Part shown: piece after piece, positions 24,879 to 34,036 of the stretch | Numbering within the stretch: the stretch's first letter is position 1 | Layout of the letters: each line of letters begins with the position of its first letter | Translations under genes and position numbers: made by a program | The notes under the pieces: generated by a model | Databases searched by the model: none | The model's input: only the letters and a program-made list of their open reading frames with translations | Told to the model about the DNA's origin: nothing | Assembly: GCF_009870825.1 (NCBI RefSeq) | Contig: NZ_WTWY01000001.1 | Coordinates: forward strand, 434,001-498,000 | DNA length: 64,000 nt | Reading direction: 5' to 3' | Source: Paenibacillus sp. USDA918EY | Lineage (GTDB): Bacteria > Bacillota > Bacilli > Paenibacillales > Paenibacillaceae

Positions 24879-25706
24879 CTATGTCTTGTGTTTACCCGCT
24901 TTCACGAACTTCAATTGCGCCACGATAATGACGCTGATGATGACGAGCAGGAACCATGAGCTGATTTTACCAAAGCCGACGGGCTGCCATATTTCTTGTT
25001 GGTTGGGATATTTCCAGGCGCCGAAAAATGTTGCGATGTTTTCTGCCAACCATATGAAAAAGCCAACGAGCAAGAAGGCAATCGTTAGCGGCATCCGGTA
25101 AGTCTTTGTACGAACAGTGTAATGAATCCAAGTTTTCCAAAAAACAATAGCCACGAGCGCCAATAGCCACCAGCGAAAATCAGGGATATAATGGTGAGTG
25201 AAAAAGTTTAAGTATATCGCAGCTCCAAGCGCGGAGGCAGGAACCATTCCCGGCCAGCCGGTCATATCCATCTTGAGCCGCCTCCACACTTGGCACATGT
25301 AACTCGCCACACTTGCGTACATAAAACCGCTGTATAAAGGAACCCCGAACAATTTGCTATACCCCTGTTCAGGGTATGACCAAGAGCCCATTTGCACTTT
25401 ATAAAGTTCCAGAGCCAGACCGATGATATGAAACACGCAAATGACCTTGATTTCGTCAAGCGTCTCCAATCCGCTGCGGTACATCAAGTACTGCACGGCA
25501 ATCAGCACCAGCAATATGAGATCGTACCTGTAGATAAACGGGACGTTAAGCCATTTGGAGATAGCCAACGTTCCGAATATCGCCACTGGGAATATGCAGC
25601 TCATCGCCTGCTGGCACCCGAAATGAAGTAATTGCAATAGTGATTCCCCGCAAAGAATTCGGCGCCGCTTGCTTGATCCAATCCTCTTTGGTTGTTCTAT
25701 TTGCAT
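24879..25706 (-). CDS. DUF817 integral membrane protein (YoaT-like)
   Basis: A 275-residue polytopic membrane protein with about eight spans and the DUF817 hallmarks: LQLLHFGCQQAMSCIFPV near residue 25, ELYKVQMGSWSYPEQGY near 102, GVPLYSGFMYASVASYMCQ, and a C-terminal WLAENIATFFGAWKYPNQ. The conserved charged and aromatic residues inside spans suggest a transporter or membrane enzyme, but no function is established for the family. GGGAGG precedes the start. It lies at the end of a minus-strand group with a DUF3955 gene, an Xre-type regulator and a DUF2975 gene, similar to yoaS-yozG-yoaT of B. subtilis. Confidence 0.85.
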   Translation of the reverse strand: MQIEQPKRIGSSKRRRILCGESLLQLLHFGCQQAMSCIFPVAIFGTLAISKWLNVPFIYRYDLILLVLIAVQYLMYRSGLETLDEIKVICVFHIIGLALELYKVQMGSWSYPEQGYSKLFGVPLYSGFMYASVASYMCQVWRRLKMDMTGWPGMVPASALGAAIYLNFFTHHYIPDFRWWLLALVAIVFWKTWIHYTVRTKTYRMPLTIAFLLVGFFIWLAENIATFFGAWKYPNQQEIWQPVGFGKISSWFLLVIISVIIVAQLKFVKAGKHKT

Positions 25707-25733
25707 TCGCGCCTCCCAAGTTAAAGTCCTTAA

Positions 25734-25955
25734 TCATTTGAAAGTCTTTTTAGTCTTACGGGAAAACGACACAATACCGACTGTAAGTCCGATTATTATA
25801 CCGAGAGCCGCAAGTAAGTATCCTACCGGGAGAAGATAAAAGGGTTCAATAAGAATACCGTCAGAACCGACTTTGGCACCGATAATACTATGGGCAATTA
25901 GACAACCGATTCCTACAATTAATAACATTAATGCTGGAAGATATTTTAATTTCAT
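25734..25955 (-). CDS. Small DUF3955-type membrane protein
   Basis: A 73-residue protein with two membrane spans: LPALMLLIVGIGCLIAHSII and YLLPVGYLLAALGIIIGLTV, separated by GAKVGSDGILIEPFY. This G..V...G.L.EPF...P.GYL pattern is the DUF3955 signature. The ATG at 25955 follows GGAGGTTGTG; the frame continues 17 codons upstream without a better site. It is set between the DUF817 gene (27 bp) and the Xre regulator (69 bp), so it should be cotranscribed. No function known. Confidence 0.75.
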   Translation of the reverse strand: MKLKYLPALMLLIVGIGCLIAHSIIGAKVGSDGILIEPFYLLPVGYLLAALGIIIGLTVGIVSFSRKTKKTFK

Positions 25956-26024
25956 ATTGATCACAACCTCCATATAAGTGTTTAGAAAATATTTCTTTAC
26001 CTTCAATTCTTTGGCTCTACTTTG

Positions 26025-26246
26025 TTATTCATTTGTTGTTGAATCTTTTGAATACTCCAGTATATCCCCGGGTTGGCAATCCAGCACTTCGCATATTTTA
26101 TCCAATGTAGTCAGGCGAATCGCTTTCGCTTTTCCGTTTTTCAGTATGGAGATATTCGCCATGGTCAGTCCCACTTTCTCCGAAAGCTCCGTAACGCTCA
26201 TTTTCCTTTTAGCCAACATGACATCGATATTGATTATGATCGCCAT
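26025..26246 (-). CDS. Xre/Cro-type helix-turn-helix regulator (YozG-like)
   Basis: A 73-residue protein that is almost only a Cro/CI-type HTH: MLAKRKMSVTELSEKVGLTM, ANISILKNGKAKAI, then LDKICEVLDCQPGDILEY. This short class is encoded next to DUF2975 membrane proteins, as here (9 bp downstream of one). The ribosome site is GAGGTG before the ATG. The pair is thought to work as a membrane-coupled regulator, though the mechanism is not established; autoregulation of the cluster is a reasonable inference. Confidence 0.88.
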   Translation of the reverse strand: MAIIINIDVMLAKRKMSVTELSEKVGLTMANISILKNGKAKAIRLTTLDKICEVLDCQPGDILEYSKDSTTNE

Positions 26247-26255
26247 ATAAACACC

Positions 26256-26732
26256 TCAGATCGTCAAATCATTTTCTGATTTGATTTCAAGTGCATTTTT
26301 TAATAGTTCCTGTAGAACAGCTGCAAAAACCGCGACTGCCGAAGTTGCGAAGATGACGATCGCTCCCATCATTGCGATTGAAGAATGCAAACCGTTCTGG
26401 AACCACAGGAATATTAAACCTATTACATATAGCGTGATGATCGCAATGGCACAGTATCTTATGTGTTTCAAAGACTCTACCGCCAATTCAGAGAAAGCAT
26501 TTTTGCTTTCGATATAATGTAATAGTTTTAAAGCCTGATATAAAGCCATATAAAACGGTACCGCTGTAATATACACGAAAATAAGCAAAGGATATCTCAA
26601 ATAGGTGTAATCAGGATTCGTCTCTACTGAATTTCTGGAATACTCCGGCAACCAGAATATACAGGACAGAAGAGCAATAATGCCAAGAGTCACAACAGCC
26701 AACTTCAGGAACGCAGTTTTGCTTCGTATCAT
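26256..26732 (-). CDS. DUF2975 membrane protein (YoaS-like)
   Basis: A 158-residue protein with four membrane spans and the DUF2975 pattern: LKLAVVTLGIIALLSCIFWLP, PLLIFVYITAVPFYMALYQALKLLHYIESKNAFSE, then two C-terminal spans and an acidic tail (EIKSENDLTI). The ATG at 26732 has GAGGTG 4 bases before it; an upstream in-frame start at 26771 lacks one. It begins the minus-strand transcript that continues through the Xre regulator, the DUF3955 gene and the DUF817 gene. Its probable role is to sequester or signal to the regulator. Confidence 0.82.
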   Translation of the reverse strand: MIRSKTAFLKLAVVTLGIIALLSCIFWLPEYSRNSVETNPDYTYLRYPLLIFVYITAVPFYMALYQALKLLHYIESKNAFSELAVESLKHIRYCAIAIITLYVIGLIFLWFQNGLHSSIAMMGAIVIFATSAVAVFAAVLQELLKNALEIKSENDLTI

Positions 26733-26922
26733 AGAACACCTCACAATTGAATGTTGGTAACAGATTATCACGGAATTTATCGTAATTCAATAAATATTTA
26801 TTGTATTTATCGAAAAATATATTGAAAAAGAGCAGATAACCCCCATAAATCCTTATATTCAGGACTCATAGGGGCACATGATAGAGGTTCTGGTTCTCTT
26901 CTTGCTGAGGGCCTACTTCTGG

Positions 26923-26965
26923 GTTACCTGTTCTGCACTGAACCTCATCCTTCAGTACAGGTAAC
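26923..26965 (-). terminator. Hairpin downstream of the YesN-type regulator
   Basis: GTTACCTG (26923-26930) pairs with CAGGTAAC (26958-26965), extended by an inner CACTGAA/TTCAGT pairing. It starts 3 bp after the regulator's stop on the minus strand. No T tract follows, so its terminator role is moderate. Confidence 0.5.
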
Positions 26966-26968
26966 AGC

Positions 26969-28522
26969 CTATTTTTTATGGACAAAATCTCTGTATTCCG
27001 AGGGATTCATTCCCGTCCAGTTCCGGAATACGCGACTGAAATAATGCTGATCCGTATAGCCGATGATTTCCGATATGTCTTTGAAATCCATTTCGGGCTT
27101 TTCTTCGATCATTCGCTTCGCTTCCTGAATCCGCAGCGAAATGAGATACTGCAGTGGCGGCATGCCATGATATTTTTTGAACACGCGGATAATATAGGAT
27201 GCGTTAAATTGGAATGTATGGGCCAAATGATCCACGTTAATGGCTTTGGTAAAATTGAGACGGATGTATTCCTTAAGCTTGATGTAGAGCTCTTCAGACG
27301 AATCCGGCTTTTTGGGTGCGGGCAAGCAGCTGGTGAGCAGACTTAACATATTTTGGTTCAAATCATCTGCATGACGGGCAGTTGCCACGATGCGATAAAT
27401 TCCCGATTCGATTTCGGCCGAATTCGGTTTGGAAACATCCAGGCGATCGAATAGAAGGCGCGCCAGTTCAATAAGTGATCTCTCCAATTCATGCTGCGTA
27501 TAGTTTTCAAGCGACCATTCTTCGAGAAGGCGAGCAATCTCCGAAGTAAGCGGTTCAAATTTTCCCTGTTTAACAAATTTCTCAATGGAACTAGCGGTAA
27601 CAGGATCCAAAGGGCTGAAGTGTTCTTGCTTCAGCTTTTTCTCTTCTTGTCGTATGATCGTGGACTGGCAGGGGATAAGGCCCTTATCCAGTGATTTTCT
27701 GAGTGTTTGGGCGGTCTCCCATAAATCGTTTAAAGAGACGGAGTCCATGTGCGTACTCAAAGTGACGGAACACGACTGCTGAATAAAGCATCTGATTTCG
27801 CTTTGGATTTCATTCGCAATATTTTTAGGGGAATTCATATCTTTTTCTTTCGTTGTCATGATCAAAAATTTAACATTATAGTTTTTATCATCGATGACCC
27901 ACCATTTGGCGGTGGATTCCAGACGGTCCATCATTTGATCCCATTGGACCATGCTCCATATTTTGTTTGTGTTTTGGGCGTCGATATCATCCATGACGTA
28001 ACGGCACAAATTGCCGAGACAAATGAGATACAACATGAATCTGTTGCTCTGCAAGGAAAGAGGCGGAGAAATGCTCGGCTGAAGTCCGTTCAAATCTTGC
28101 GTAATAATGTTCCTTTCATGAATCCTGTTGCGCTGTTCCAGTTTGAGCCTGATTTCGTCAAGCGTGTCCTGCAGGCTTTCCCGGGTCATCGGCTTAAGAA
28201 GATAATCGGATACGCCAAGCCTTAGAGCCTGCTGCGCATAAGCAAAATTGTCATAGCCGCTTAAAATCACGATATGGATATCGGGATAAAGCATTTTGAC
28301 TTGGCGCGTTAATTCGATCCCATCCATCAAAGGCATTTTTACGTCCGTAAAAAGGACATCGGGCCTATGGCATTTTACAAGCTCCAGTGCGTCCTCTCCG
28401 TTCATTGCCGTGGCAACGACCTCGAAGAAGGGCGCCGTTTGTTCTATTTTTTCGACGATATGCTCCAGAATAATCTTTTCGTCTTCTGCGATCAGTATTT
28501 TGAAAGAATGGTCTCTATGCAT
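26969..28522 (-). CDS. YesN-type response regulator (receiver plus AraC HTH)
   Basis: A 517-residue regulator. The receiver domain (about 8-125) has acidic residues in IAEDEK, phosphorylation site D60 in LFTDVKMPLMDG and K in YLLKPMT. A middle region (about 150-390) is poorly conserved. The C-terminal AraC DNA-binding domain (about 410-515) has INVDHLAHTFQFNASYIIRVFKKYHG and FKDISEIIGYTDQHYFSRVFRNWTGMNPSEYR. The ATG at 28522 follows AGGAG and lies 1 base after the kinase stop. Together with the kinase it should activate the divergent binding-protein/permease genes at 30491 in response to a sugar. Confidence 0.92.
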   Translation of the reverse strand: MHRDHSFKILIAEDEKIILEHIVEKIEQTAPFFEVVATAMNGEDALELVKCHRPDVLFTDVKMPLMDGIELTRQVKMLYPDIHIVILSGYDNFAYAQQALRLGVSDYLLKPMTRESLQDTLDEIRLKLEQRNRIHERNIITQDLNGLQPSISPPLSLQSNRFMLYLICLGNLCRYVMDDIDAQNTNKIWSMVQWDQMMDRLESTAKWWVIDDKNYNVKFLIMTTKEKDMNSPKNIANEIQSEIRCFIQQSCSVTLSTHMDSVSLNDLWETAQTLRKSLDKGLIPCQSTIIRQEEKKLKQEHFSPLDPVTASSIEKFVKQGKFEPLTSEIARLLEEWSLENYTQHELERSLIELARLLFDRLDVSKPNSAEIESGIYRIVATARHADDLNQNMLSLLTSCLPAPKKPDSSEELYIKLKEYIRLNFTKAINVDHLAHTFQFNASYIIRVFKKYHGMPPLQYLISLRIQEAKRMIEEKPEMDFKDISEIIGYTDQHYFSRVFRNWTGMNPSEYRDFVHKK

Positions 28523-28523
28523 A

Positions 28524-30338
28524 CTAATTCTCCTTCGGCCAAGGTCCGCCAATTCGCACCTTTGCGCCCTTCTCCGTGTTCGATAATTGAAAGACAGCCA
28601 AGTCGTTATAAAGCAGTTTTAATCGGTGGAAAATGTTTAGCAGCCCGATGTGGGGATCATCGTCGGCAATGGTCCGATCAGGATGATCGATTTTTGCGTG
28701 AATATTTGCGAGTACCTCTTCATCAAAACCGATGCCGTTATCCGAAATGATCAATTCCCACTTGTTATCGTTGATTTTGCCATCAATATGAATGTGCCAT
28801 GGAGGCCTTTGGTTGAAAGCATGCTTAAAACAGTTTTCCACGATAGGTTGAATGATGAGCCTGGGGACGCGCACATGATTCATGTTCACAGGAATATCGA
28901 TGCTGCACGTGAATTGATCGGAATGGCGCGATTTCATCAAATCCAGATATTTGCCGGTGTAATCCATTTCCTGGGCTATCGTTACAGGAGCCGATTCTTC
29001 AACGGCGATATATCTCATCATGCCGGACAGGTCCGAGCACATTTTGACGATTTCCTGTTGATTGTTGTTATCTGCCTTAATGCTGATGATGGTCAGCGTA
29101 TTATAAAGAAAATGAGGATTCATCTGAGCCTGAAGGGCGAGCATGCGCGCCTTGATTTCCTGGGATCTCGCTTCGACGGTCTCATGCAATGATTCTTCAA
29201 GCCTTTCGCACATTTGGACAAAAGCCGATTTGAGCTCTTCGAGCTCGTTCAAATGCGAGGGAGCATCCATCATTTTCTTCGGATGAAGCGTTTGCAAACT
29301 TAAGCCGTTAATCGACTTGCGAATGGCTTTAAGGGGCGTCGTCAGCCCTTTGGACACATAATAGGTCAAAATCATCGTCAAAAGCAGTGCGGCGACACCG
29401 ACCAAAATAATTTGATTTCGAAATATTTGTACCGGTTGCAGCAAAGCTGCCTCAGATTCAACAAGCAAAACCGTTAGCCCGCTGAAGTCGGAGCGAGAGT
29501 AGGCCGCCATTTCAGCAGGTTGTTTTGATGCGTCTTGAAACGTGGGTAGGTAAGCAGGCGCTAGGATCCCGCTTGAATTCGTTAGCTTGCTAATCTCATT
29601 CCAAGGAGTCACGACCCGCGGCAACCCTTGCGATAATGGGTAGATCAAATTACCGTTCCTATCATAAACGTATACCTTGGTTGAAAAAGGGGACTTCTCC
29701 CCGGGAATGGCAATCGAACGGTTGATGATATTTTCAAAGACACTGTAATCTTGCTGGATTTCAACGATATTGTCCATTGGTTCGCCGAGCACCTCCGTAA
29801 ACGCCCGGCCGACGGAAAGGATGGTCGTATTCGGATCCCAATCGTCCTTGCGGGGAGGAATGACCGTTCGCCGTCCGTCTTGAACCAAGGTCGCGTGTAT
29901 CCAGTCTTTGTTCTGAATCGTATCGGGGGACAGTCGGGATACATCGAAGTTTTTTCCAAATTCAATATACTTTCCATTTAGTCCATAGATGTGAATCTGA
30001 TAGAACTGAAACGGATAGCCGGTAATGGAAAACAAGGTGTTGGAGATATTCCTTCTGTTATACAGCTCTTTTGCCGGGTTGTCCGCATTCTCAAAAAAAT
30101 AGGTCCGCAAACTGTCCGACGTAATGATCCGCTCCGCAATCGCATCCATGTTTCGAAGCTCCGCATCAAACTTATCGGAAATATTAAGAGAGAGCTGATG
30201 AATAGATTCGGAAGCTTTTTGTTCCAATGCCCGGGAAACGTACAGATAAAAAGATGTTACGAAAATAATGATGATAAGCATAATGAGGCAGGCATACACC
30301 ATAAACAGCTTGGCTTGCACCGTTCTGAAGCTTTTCAT
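28524..30338 (-). CDS. YesM-type sensor histidine kinase
   Basis: A 604-residue membrane kinase. TM1 is at about 10-34, followed by an extracellular Cache-like sensor of about 260 residues, then TM2 near 303-325, a HAMP domain (LTTPLKAIRKSINGL), and the His-kinase domain with the phospho-acceptor in LQAQMNPHFLYNTLTIIS and an ATP-binding domain (RLIIQPIVENCFKHAF, IISDNGIGF, GLLNIFHRLKLLY). This is the standard YesM class that senses sugars or their binding proteins. The start MKSFRTVQ has GGAGG about 9 bases upstream. It is translated together with the YesN regulator and divergent from the importer genes. Confidence 0.92.
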   Translation of the reverse strand: MKSFRTVQAKLFMVYACLIMLIIIIFVTSFYLYVSRALEQKASESIHQLSLNISDKFDAELRNMDAIAERIITSDSLRTYFFENADNPAKELYNRRNISNTLFSITGYPFQFYQIHIYGLNGKYIEFGKNFDVSRLSPDTIQNKDWIHATLVQDGRRTVIPPRKDDWDPNTTILSVGRAFTEVLGEPMDNIVEIQQDYSVFENIINRSIAIPGEKSPFSTKVYVYDRNGNLIYPLSQGLPRVVTPWNEISKLTNSSGILAPAYLPTFQDASKQPAEMAAYSRSDFSGLTVLLVESEAALLQPVQIFRNQIILVGVAALLLTMILTYYVSKGLTTPLKAIRKSINGLSLQTLHPKKMMDAPSHLNELEELKSAFVQMCERLEESLHETVEARSQEIKARMLALQAQMNPHFLYNTLTIISIKADNNNQQEIVKMCSDLSGMMRYIAVEESAPVTIAQEMDYTGKYLDLMKSRHSDQFTCSIDIPVNMNHVRVPRLIIQPIVENCFKHAFNQRPPWHIHIDGKINDNKWELIISDNGIGFDEEVLANIHAKIDHPDRTIADDDPHIGLLNIFHRLKLLYNDLAVFQLSNTEKGAKVRIGGPWPKEN

Positions 30339-30490
30339 TATTCCAATCCTCCAATGGCAGCGCTTTCGCATGTGGTCAAGATTATCCACATCATCAAGTC
30401 ACTTTCCTTCATTTCCTTCGTTTGATCCATGATGAATAATAGAGTTGCACCGTACAAAAAACACAATAATGAAAAAAGGGAGGTTTGTAA

Positions 30491-31819
30491 ATGCATCAAT
30501 TGAAACCGCTTAAATCACTAAGCATAGCCCTCATTGCAATCCTTGGCATTTCCGGATTGGCAGGATGCTCTACGGCAAAGGATGAGCAAACCGGAGGAGA
30601 AAACAAAGAACAAGCAGTTCAGAAAAAAGATATTACGATTACTTTCGTGGGTTCGCAAAACTGGCTGAACAAAGGTTCCAAAATCGATTCCGAACTGAAC
30701 GAAGCCTTTACACAAGAAACGGGTATCAAGGTGGATATGCAGGTCATCCCGGATGACCAGTATGCGAATGTTTTAAAGACCAAACTTGCATCGGGGGAAG
30801 CACCGGATATTTTCATGGTCAGCGCAGGCGTGGGCGCGCAAAAGTTTCTTCCGGAAAAATATTTCGCCGATTTGTCGAACGAGAAGTGGGTATCCCGTTA
30901 TGTGCCCTATGCCAAAGCCGGCAGTACGATAAACGGCAAAGTCATGGGCTTCATGACCTGGTCCGTAGACGGGTGGGGGATGCTGTACAACACGAAAATG
31001 TTCGAAAAATACCATCTGACGGTCCCTAAAACATACGACGAGTTCACCAAAGCTATGGACACTTTGAAAGCTAACAACATAACCCCAATATATGAAGTGG
31101 GGAAGGAAGCTTGGCATTGGGGTGTTTGGTTATCGCAAATGGGGGCTCTCGCCGAAAAAAACAGTCCCGGCTTATACGACAAATTGAACTCGAACAAGAT
31201 CAAATTCGCCGATGTCAAGGAGTTCGAAACCTTTCTGAGCCAATTCAAAGAGATGTATGACAAAGGATATTTCGGCAAAAACCCGATCTCGAATACATGG
31301 GATTCCGGATATGAGGCTATGGGAAAAGAGCAAGCGGCTACCTTCTTGGGATATACATCTTATCAAAACGAGGTTGCCGGCAAATTCCCGGATTCGAATG
31401 CGAATGATTGGAAAATGTACCCTATACCTCTCGCCGGAAACAATGTATTCTCTCATTCGGCCGGCGGAAATATGCGCGTTGCTTATAAGGATTCAAAAAA
31501 CCTGGATAGCGTAAAGGCATTTTTCGATTTTTTGGCCCGGCCTGAAAATTTGAAGAAGTACTATGAAGCTCGCCCTGACATCCAAACGGCGCCATCCTTC
31601 ACGGATGTGGAACCGAAACCGACGCAAGGCGGCAAATCGCTCGTTGAAAATGCGCCGGGCGGAGATGGCATGGACATGGAATATGGTGTGCTCTATTGGG
31701 ACAATACGGTTGTCGGCAAATATATTCAGGATATGATGCTTGGAAGTTTGACGCCAAAGCAGGTCCTGGAGTCGATCGATAAGGACAGAGAAAAATTGTT
31801 TAATGCGACAGGAAAATAA
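30491..31819 (+). CDS. Sugar ABC transporter substrate-binding lipoprotein (family 1)
   Basis: A 442-residue lipoprotein binding protein. The signal peptide ends in the lipobox LAGC (Cys about residue 26), so it is lipid-anchored outside. The mature part begins DITITFVGSQNWLNKGS and has the family 1 motif ASGEAPDIFMVSAG. The fold and length fit CUT1-type oligosaccharide binding proteins such as MsmE. Expression is probably controlled by the divergent two-component genes. It is separated from its two permease genes by a strong hairpin that would raise its transcript level over theirs. A galactoside ligand is inferred from the alpha-galactosidase-like gene further downstream. Confidence 0.9.
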   Translation: MHQLKPLKSLSIALIAILGISGLAGCSTAKDEQTGGENKEQAVQKKDITITFVGSQNWLNKGSKIDSELNEAFTQETGIKVDMQVIPDDQYANVLKTKLASGEAPDIFMVSAGVGAQKFLPEKYFADLSNEKWVSRYVPYAKAGSTINGKVMGFMTWSVDGWGMLYNTKMFEKYHLTVPKTYDEFTKAMDTLKANNITPIYEVGKEAWHWGVWLSQMGALAEKNSPGLYDKLNSNKIKFADVKEFETFLSQFKEMYDKGYFGKNPISNTWDSGYEAMGKEQAATFLGYTSYQNEVAGKFPDSNANDWKMYPIPLAGNNVFSHSAGGNMRVAYKDSKNLDSVKAFFDFLARPENLKKYYEARPDIQTAPSFTDVEPKPTQGGKSLVENAPGGDGMDMEYGVLYWDNTVVGKYIQDMMLGSLTPKQVLESIDKDREKLFNATGK

Positions 31820-31839
31820 TCGATAATCTCTAAAGACAA

Positions 31840-31882
31840 AAGTGGTCGATGCTCGGCCATAACAACCGGGCATCGACCACTT
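31840..31882 (+). terminator. Strong hairpin between binding protein and permease genes
   Basis: AAGTGGTCGATGC (31840-31852) and its exact complement (31870-31882) with an inner CGG/CCG pair. No T tract follows, so it is more likely an mRNA-stabilising or partial attenuating structure that favours the binding-protein message. Confidence 0.65.
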
Positions 31883-31919
31883 GTACGGTTGGAAGGTAAT
31901 TGTATCGGAGGGATCCAGC

Positions 31920-32795
31920 GTGTATGCTTCAAAACTCTATTCATGGAAGTTTGTTTTACCTGCCTTTGTATTGTTTTTTGTGTTATTTCTTGTCCCGAAT
32001 CTGATGGGATTCTACTATTCGCTCACGAATTGGAATGCCATGAGCGATCAGGTGAAATGGATCGGGCTCGACAATTTTAAAGAAGTGTTCACGGATAAGT
32101 CCAATTTTACGACGATATACAACACGTTGATGTTTGCCCTTGTGACATCGATCTTTAAAGCGGTTATCGGCTTAGGGTTGGCGCTTATGCTGAATGAGGG
32201 CGTCAAATCGAAAAACTATTTAAGAACCATTTTTTTTATGCCTGTCATCATATCCAATTTGATCGTGGGGCTTATTTTCCAGCAAATTTATAACCCCGAC
32301 ACGGGTATCCTTAATGGATTTTTGCATGCCGTCGGTTTGGGTTTCCTTAGCCAATCATGGATCGCCGATCCGCAACTTGCGATCTGGTCCGGCATGGGCG
32401 TTGAAATCTGGAAAGCATCCGGCTTTAATATGGTCATTTTTCTGGCAGGTTTGCAGATGGTACCTAAGGACATGCATGAAGCGGCAGCGATCGACGGGGC
32501 AAATTATTGGAATAAATTGTTCAAGATCACGATTCCTTTCCTTCTTCCTTCCATAACCATCAATATGCTGCTGAATGTGATCTCCGGATTGAAAGTATTC
32601 GATGTCATTTTTGCATTAACCAACGGCGGTCCGGGCAGGGCGTCAGAGGTTGTCAACTTAACGATATTCAACCAATTCGGGCTTGGAACCTACGGATATG
32701 GCACGGCACTGAGCGTTGTACTCTTTTTGTTCTTGATCTTCATTTCGATTGGTATGGTGAGGATATTCACGAGTTCCGAGGTGAAAGAGGGATGA
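31920..32795 (+). CDS. Sugar ABC transporter permease 1 (CUT1 family)
   Basis: The membrane subunit of the importer, 291 residues and six spans. It starts with WKFVLPAFVLFFVLFLVPNLMGFYYSLTNW, typical of MalF/MsmF-like permeases, and has the EAA loop EAAAIDGANYWNKLFKITIPFLLPS that contacts the ATPase. The GTG at 31920 follows CGGAGGGATCC; an in-frame TTG upstream would lie in the hairpin. The stop overlaps the next permease start. No ATPase gene is present in the cluster, so a shared MsmX-type ATPase elsewhere is expected to energise it. Confidence 0.9.
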   Translation: MYASKLYSWKFVLPAFVLFFVLFLVPNLMGFYYSLTNWNAMSDQVKWIGLDNFKEVFTDKSNFTTIYNTLMFALVTSIFKAVIGLGLALMLNEGVKSKNYLRTIFFMPVIISNLIVGLIFQQIYNPDTGILNGFLHAVGLGFLSQSWIADPQLAIWSGMGVEIWKASGFNMVIFLAGLQMVPKDMHEAAAIDGANYWNKLFKITIPFLLPSITINMLLNVISGLKVFDVIFALTNGGPGRASEVVNLTIFNQFGLGTYGYGTALSVVLFLFLIFISIGMVRIFTSSEVKEG

Positions 32796-33616
32796 CAAGA
32801 AAACAGGCGATGAGCAACGCCATCAAAGAACTCTGCATGTGGATTTTAAGCCTGGTCATCTTAATTCCAGTTGCGATGCTGCTGTTGAATTCCGTTAAAA
32901 ACGTGACCGAATCGGCCGCGATGAGTTTAAAACTGCCGACCTCGTTTCACTTTGAGAACTTTGCAACCGTGTTCAAGGATGGAAATATACTGCGTTCGTT
33001 CTGGAACAGCCTGCTCATATCGACATTGACCTCCTTGATTACCATCGTCACCTCGTCGATGGCGGCTTTCGTCATGACCAGAAACCGTACGAGAATCAAC
33101 CGCTATTTATATTATTTGTTTCTGATCGGTCTTATTGTTCCGATGAACTATATCACGACGATGAAAGTGCTGCAAATCCTTCATATCATCAATACGTTCA
33201 CCGGGATTATCCTGCTGTATTCGGCAACGTTTATTCCCTTTACGGTCTTCCTCTTTTACGGTTTTGTCAGCGGAATCCCGAAAGAACTGGATGAATCGGC
33301 GGTCATGGACGGCAGCGGGGGAGGAGGGCTGTTTTTTAGAATCATCTTCCCGCTGATGAAACCTGTTACGGTTACGGCGCTGATCATCAACTTTCTTAAC
33401 TGCTGGAACGACTTCGTGCTTCCCCTCTATTTTTTGAATTCATCGGCCAAATGGGGAATGATCATGACCATGTATAATTACTTCAGCCAATACATCAGCT
33501 CATGGAATCTGGTATCGGCCGCCATGTTGATCAACCTGGTGCCGATTCTGGCAGTTTATGTGCTAGGACAGAAATATATCATTTCGGGAATGACGGCAGG
33601 AGCCGTAAAAGGCTGA
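32792..33616 (+). CDS. Sugar ABC transporter permease 2 (CUT1 family)
   Basis: The second membrane subunit, 274 residues and six spans, MalG/MsmG-like. Its EAA loop reads ELDESAVMDGSGGGGLFFRIIFPLMKPV, with a glycine stretch where a bulky residue is usual. The C-terminal GMTAGAVKG is the hallmark end of this subunit. The ATG overlaps the stop of permease 1 (ATGA). It ends the importer operon; a 420-bp gap separates it from the secreted enzyme. Confidence 0.9.
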   Translation: MTRKQAMSNAIKELCMWILSLVILIPVAMLLLNSVKNVTESAAMSLKLPTSFHFENFATVFKDGNILRSFWNSLLISTLTSLITIVTSSMAAFVMTRNRTRINRYLYYLFLIGLIVPMNYITTMKVLQILHIINTFTGIILLYSATFIPFTVFLFYGFVSGIPKELDESAVMDGSGGGGLFFRIIFPLMKPVTVTALIINFLNCWNDFVLPLYFLNSSAKWGMIMTMYNYFSQYISSWNLVSAAMLINLVPILAVYVLGQKYIISGMTAGAVKG

Positions 33617-34036
33617 TAAGCCCGAACACGTGCATTACAGGTGATACCAGCAATCCGTTTTTCGTTGTGGACTTCGGCGAAACTGCGGAAGAATCCGGTT
33701 ACGGCGGGCTTTCATCCAAGGTTTTGGCTTTAGGCAGGGCTAGTAGGGGCCCTGTCTATTTGCATGGTTGCCTAAGGCCGACTGTCAGTATTATCCACCT
33801 TCGAAGGTCAATTTTGTGCATTTAATTGGAAAAAAGCTTCCCTTACAATCACTATTGTAAGCGCTTTAAAACTTGTCTAAATGCTGCATTATCCGCGATT
33901 AAACCCAAGTCGAAGGGAGGGTATGCGAAGTTTCGTTTGGAGCGGATTTCCGATTTCAGACGATTGGAGGGGAGCCAAGGAATAGCAGGAATGGTTGATG
34001 TGATTAGCGGTTTAACCTAAAAAGGAGCTGAGGATC
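33617..34036 (+). other. Gap before the secreted modular enzyme
   Basis: No full gene. The first 200 bp hold a frame open to 33825 with no start or family match. The second half has a cre-like box and two tiny frames with ribosome sites, a 20-codon one (33923-33985, GGGAGGGT before the ATG) and a 9-codon one (33992-34021), which could be leader peptides or chance. The ribosome site AAGGAG of the next gene is at 34022. Confidence 0.45.
33856..33869. promoter_or_regulatory. cre-like CcpA box before the secreted enzyme
   Basis: TGTAAGCGCTTTAA matches the catabolite-response consensus TGWAARCGYTWNCW at 13 of 14 positions, 167 bp before the secreted-enzyme start. Carbon catabolite repression by CcpA is inferred. 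Confidence 0.6.

Noticed and set aside
30355..30368. cre-like TGGCAGCGCTTTCG before the YesM-type kinase
   Set aside because: Three mismatches to the consensus; too weak to list as a site.
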